In this document: piece by piece, positions 8,201-9,515 of the stretch | Layout of the letters: each line of letters opens with the position of its first letter | Position numbering within the stretch: the stretch's first letter is position 1 | From: LSUCC0057 sp042091915 | Lineage (GTDB): Bacteria; Pseudomonadota; Gammaproteobacteria; Pseudomonadales; Porticoccaceae | Assembly (NCBI GenBank): GCA_042091915.1 | Contig: JBELGO010000066.1 | Span: 1 to 9,515, forward strand | Reading direction: 5' to 3' | DNA: 9,515 nucleotides | Notes under the pieces: generated by a model | What the model saw: only the letters and a program-made list of their open reading frames with translations | Told to the model about the DNA's origin: nothing | Database searches by the model: none | Position numbers and translations under genes: made by a program

Positions 8201-9515
8201 ACAATGGTGCCTTCCGAGCCGGCATCGATACCCCAAGCATTAACGTTGACACTAATATCGGCATCGGTCGCTTCGCCACCCAGCGTAATATCACCGTAAG
8301 CGCGCCCAGTGACACCCGTCATATCGATATCTTCAGCATCGACATCGACCGCGCGCAGCGACAGATTAGCCTGCAGGTCGGTGCCGGTAACATCTTCGCC
8401 GCTGGCACCACCGGTTATTGTACCTTTAGAGACACCCTCGACTGATTCGAGTACGGCTATTTCAGCGTAGACATCGACGCCATCTGCATCACCATACACT
8501 GTGCCCGCAGTGGCATTGCCGAACGACAACTCCACTTCGGCCAAGCCGTAAACTTCTCGCACATCACCGTTACCTAAATCGGTGAGGCCGACACCATCAG
8601 CATTCGCATCCAAGCGGCCTTGGTGGTCGTCTCCGTCCGCCAGCAAGGTTAAATCAACATTGCCATAACCTTTAGAATTTTCTATAAACAGATCGCCGTA
8701 TTCACCATACACGTCAATACCCTGCGCGCGGACTTCTGCATAATCGTCGCTCTGCAGCACAATCTCAGCGCGCCCCACCGAGTCATCAATGGTAATCACA
8801 CTTAAGTTTTGACCGCGCAGCTGCAGACCTTCGGCTATCGCGTTAACATCACTGTAAGAGCCACCACTGCCACCTGTGGCTGAAGCGCTAATTTGCGCCA
8901 GGGCGTCCAGGTGATCGATGTCGGCATCGGCACCGTTGTTCAATTCAATTTCAACCGCAGTGGCATAAAGATCCATAACGGCAGCGCGCGCCGGGGTGGC
9001 CCCCTCGCTAACCATGACCGTGGCGGCGACCAGCTCACCACTCTCTGCATCGATCATTAGTTCGCCACTCTCGGCATCAACTTGGCCAATAGAGGCGGTC
9101 ACATCCACATAGGTAAGCTCTACGTTTTGGCCGCCCGAGTTATCCACCTCAACATAGAGCCCATCCACATAGGCCTCAACATAAATACCGAGATTGTTAA
9201 CTCCATCGCCAATCGCAATGCCGGCCATTGCATCAATTGCCACAGCGGCATCGGCTGAATCACCGGTTATCGAGGCAGTGCTCTCAGCATAGATCTCAAC
9301 ACCCTCAACATCTAGCGTATAATCTCCGGCATCGCCCACTGAGCGAGCGCTCGCAGTTACGGTGCTATCCTGTACAAATACCGCCTCACCAATTAGCGAT
9401 GCGCCATCCGCCCTGACGTCGGCAACCTCATCGCCACGCGCCACAGAAGTAACCGTGCTGTCGCGCAGAGTTGCATGGTCACCACTGTCGTTGCCGTAGG
9501 ACACAATATAGACAC
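2248..9515 (-). CDS. Giant type Va autotransporter adhesin-like protein (5' end beyond window)
   Basis: The frame is open from the right edge to TAA at 2250-2248. A GTG at 9504 could be taken as a start, but in-frame codons upstream (Val-Tyr-Ile) run off the window, there is no signal peptide, and the first residues are already repeat-like, so the 5' end is missing. Numbering from that GTG gives 2418 residues. Residues 1 to about 1785 are degenerate repeats of alternating hydrophobic and Asp/Asn/Ser/Thr residues (for example VDVDLDATAG at 534-543, DIDIDLTSTA at 449-458), as expected for beta-helix strands. About 1785-2003 carry N-x-G-x-I rungs; 2004-2128 resemble the pre-barrel, autochaperone-like region; 2129-2150 form a helix-like linker (SVAPALQSMWHQSVGTLAQR); and 2157-2418 form the outer-membrane barrel, starting GTVGLWARGF and ending AGIKFRF with the terminal Phe that BAM recognises. 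Reading by eye, I find no cysteine and only nine lysines before residue 2129. No protease, lipase or other enzyme domain is visible, so adhesion, aggregation or a surface-layer role is likeliest; the ligand is unknown. Confidence 0.93.
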   Translation of the reverse strand, partial: VYIVSYGNDSGDHATLRDSTVTSVARGDEVADVRADGASLIGEAVFVQDSTVTASARSVGDAGDYTLDVEGVEIYAESTASITGDSADAAVAIDAMAGIAIGDGVNNLGIYVEAYVDGLYVEVDNSGGQNVELTYVDVTASIGQVDAESGELMIDAESGELVAATVMVSEGATPARAAVMDLYATAVEIELNNGADADIDHLDALAQISASATGGSGGSYSDVNAIAEGLQLRGQNLSVITIDDSVGRAEIVLQSDDYAEVRAQGIDVYGEYGDLFIENSKGYGNVDLTLLADGDDHQGRLDANADGVGLTDLGNGDVREVYGLAEVELSFGNATAGTVYGDADGVDVYAEIAVLESVEGVSKGTITGGASGEDVTGTDLQANLSLRAVDVDAEDIDMTGVTGRAYGDITLGGEATDADISVNVNAWGIDAGSEGTIVGEELGATNVAGYVDIDIDLTSTAMGEAGGSVYSEVNAIATDLNDDGGLDSLVVVDNVSGQTLISTVGTADDDVRLRASAEGVELIGDLGVTGSGVDGHVDVDLDATAGVDGYASVRATAVDIQTEFELGDVIDVTDITALADISATAVGGAISDAQAYSVGLYVEGQAVELEAVDAAATAAASVGSVDNYSEISGTARATGGEIVVAGDSSITTASFSADADAAAAYGFDLSEFKYSFENTVTADARALVADVDGRDSDLQLTDIDVEVNASGSLTNGRLLSGEELNFFVDAVDVDAVGVELASTYNAQGLTAEVGELVLTGVSVSSEAVSASVEGVYNEDLVGVFGEAFGGAVLDSHLADAAAFGVRVQGSVATDDSGVDLEYDALDVTMSDVDVYLAEVSSSVVTSLDGEGGALNINQVFAVYMDGNGLARTSAYGVNIDAVFSNEPTEEQKYSSGAFFGDENDGRVGDVSLADVSVTLADVHARAEGANVLALVEKYDSAGAITENDLLFAEAWGVAAYSEFGDISANGLDVAINAGAHAEGLSMVIGEADGANWDSNDIAELTAAGVQLEVINDGDITLEQSSVELTTSAAVEGYAFIDLRAPTDQYGFADSDIINTETYGVILDGSGESRVDALTVDIASTSTVSGIASTGESSSDLDFLLGALDSTLGGLSGITAEGTFVDSAGEIIESEVRGLHAANSDSLVVDDLTVDIEVVNELSSYESASGLIFGYGEGDVSYTVAISAGDTIQSDVVGVYAEANELLELTDLQVTINSSNVVGTDTDKYTLAYVSAGDDIIDSDITGIDAYSNPSDIYLRDFSVAIDDAALVQLSNGGTERDAAIQMRATGVDTYTEEGMISIVDVANDGIARAEDEWSVDISLAATVNSNRTVEGEAEPVAGFIYADDDLIDVEIEGIDAYVEESGGDIQLGGGEAGEFLAVKIDLAGQLTGNMGTDDDAIDFDSIEGIYAYSENGYLFAENVTVDANIDAHIYGEVQAGDNGVYFDIDGFDLNAEYGLVMESVTSDLVIDTIIDGDVYTSSEMVHLQNVQNYAYSDSEHVYATNINTNIDISVLGEGSLQADGDMVYAENITGFEVDASDYIYVADLTSRVNLDVDLLGEGSADADLVDMSSIRSVDLQSSGESIELQEADIDLTIDVNIESAAVDGLAAADNAVEISNISGLFAEGSDFEMADFDVYVDINATADQDDAQITARALGLDLRGVGGSGDYGELVDLSRGDIAISTSVTTGGLLGGESGEVAYAESVGVWLDESNLMLEDVTIEAYAGAESLNPVGDARAESYGLWVTSATYVGLDISADEKITSSAVASGEASIAYANAVYVEGDYLNVDNAGVISANADAGDYGEATAVAMSLQIDDGSFAYVELSAIDAADAFTLENSGEISAHVSAGGYANGIEMDFNGLDSTDVVINNREGGVISATADESYGVAIAISADSDVLITNDGTITGAVRTGRGDDSFFNNSMNTWNAYGESNFGIGEDSIINAETGRIVMTDALIDLGLAGEDGNVFDNQGVIEIVGDNQIDMGKYFESDNPNALENSGHIDFTDADGDTDDSLMIYGDLSSDGGQISVDIDGAEGAGDMLMISGDLEGTTLLNAVIHSVPHNVEEFAVQVVDVEGEQIGDISIGEVTFADDHLFDYNVVREWASDSSEQGWLDVSIESLSSAGVSLTSVAPALQSMWHQSVGTLAQRDGVQRSDNGTVGLWARGFASSGDIEVSNSYETLSGFELDVDGSELGIDFAVGENVKLGLFAGSSSAEFDINSGIGQGDFDGDFVGAFIQYRSDSFVADFSYRDMDIDGHVLSGAVSEKVKGEIDGYNIELGYTFALESGLKIQPQLQLSEANLSLNNLADVETTYGYFTQAEGDSSQSRVGVMFSRNYVSGDDSWTPYVTVSSIDEGDATNDYEINGLQGISDAGGNSFALEIGINGTVGEAVFYGGLDYLDGGANDAILGAKAGIKFRF
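3502..4140 (-). repeat. N-x-G-x-I rung repeats, membrane-proximal passenger
   Basis: The motif N-x-G-x-I or a close variant appears at residues 1789 (NAGVISA), 1837 (NSGEISA), 1870 (NREGGVISA), 1900 (NDGTITG), 1942 (NAETGRI), 1969 (NQGVIEI) and 1997 (NSGHIDF), at 27-48 residue intervals. This pattern is typical of the beta-helix stem just before the barrel in large autotransporters, and differs from the Asp-rich repeats further N-terminal. Confidence 0.75.
4345..5376 (-). repeat. Tandem degenerate repeat array of about 40-46 residues in the passenger
   Basis: Within the giant protein, a strand of the type L-x-D-V-T-V-D-I recurs at residues near 1377, 1420, 1460, 1503, 1545, 1590, 1633, 1679 and 1718, giving steps of 43, 40, 43, 42, 45, 43, 46 and 39 residues (about 117-138 bases). 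Each unit also carries an upstream element like G-I-D-A-Y or G-F-E-V-D (for example GIYAYSENG, GFEVDASDY, GLFAEGSD), then a Gly/Asp turn. The repeats are clear in protein but not obvious in DNA, so they are old. Looser copies with 49-62 residue steps continue N-terminally (anchors near 1148, 1208, 1257 and 1316). Each unit probably forms about two coils of a beta-helix. Confidence 0.75.
9025..9078 (-). repeat. 27-base tandem duplication encoding DAESGEL twice
   Basis: Two adjacent 27-base units (9078-9052 and 9051-9025) encode DAESGELMI and DAESGELVA. Over the first 21 bases they differ at four sites, all third codon positions and all silent; the last six bases differ at four sites. This is a local expansion inside the passenger, younger than the general 40-46 residue repeats. 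Confidence 0.8.

Noticed and set aside
2571..9416. Many plus-strand open frames of 60-90 codons opposite the giant gene
   Set aside because: They are antisense to a strongly supported coding frame; their lengths follow from the biased codon use of the repeats, and they show no recognisable motifs or ribosome binding sites.
9502..9504. GTG at 9504 as the true start of the giant protein
   Set aside because: The frame is open upstream to the window edge, there is no signal peptide, and the protein begins directly in repeat-like sequence.

Overview
The window holds three genes, all on the minus strand, from a Gram-negative bacterium. Gram-negative is secure because the largest gene ends in a type Va autotransporter beta-barrel with a terminal Phe, which needs an outer membrane. 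Balanced base composition, an extremely acidic, lysine-poor and cysteine-free secreted passenger, and the mix of families would suit a marine proteobacterium, probably a gammaproteobacterium. That placement is inference; no rRNA or other marker is present.

Layout in transcription order (right to left). (1) From the right edge to 2248 is the 3' part of a giant autotransporter gene. At least 2421 codons are visible and the reading frame is still open at the edge, so the signal peptide and true start lie outside. The passenger (about 2130 visible residues) is a degenerate repeat array that looks like a very long right-handed beta-helix. It is followed by a zone of N-x-G-x-I rungs, a pre-barrel region, an alpha-helical linker and a C-terminal barrel of about 260 residues. 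(2) From 2247 to 2065 is a 183-base intergenic region. It has a strong intrinsic terminator for the giant gene, then a candidate extended -10 promoter and a good Shine-Dalgarno sequence for the next gene. (3) 2064-919 is a GTG-started gene for a TIGR03032/DUF4915-type protein, probably a soluble propeller-like protein of unknown function. (4) 64 bases further on, 854 to the left edge is the 5' part of an ATP-grasp gene resembling the N-terminal half of cyanophycin synthetase. It is cut at the window edge just after the first ATP-binding strand and glycine-rich loop.

The two smaller genes look like one operon (same strand, short gap, no terminator between them), transcribed separately from but right behind the giant adhesin-like gene. 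How the three might work together is unknown. A giant surface fibre next to a TIGR03032 protein and an amino-acid/peptide ligase-like ATP-grasp is the most interesting feature of the window. It could be a surface-decoration or matrix system, but nothing in the sequence proves a functional link. No tRNA, rRNA, CRISPR array, insertion sequence or phage gene was seen.
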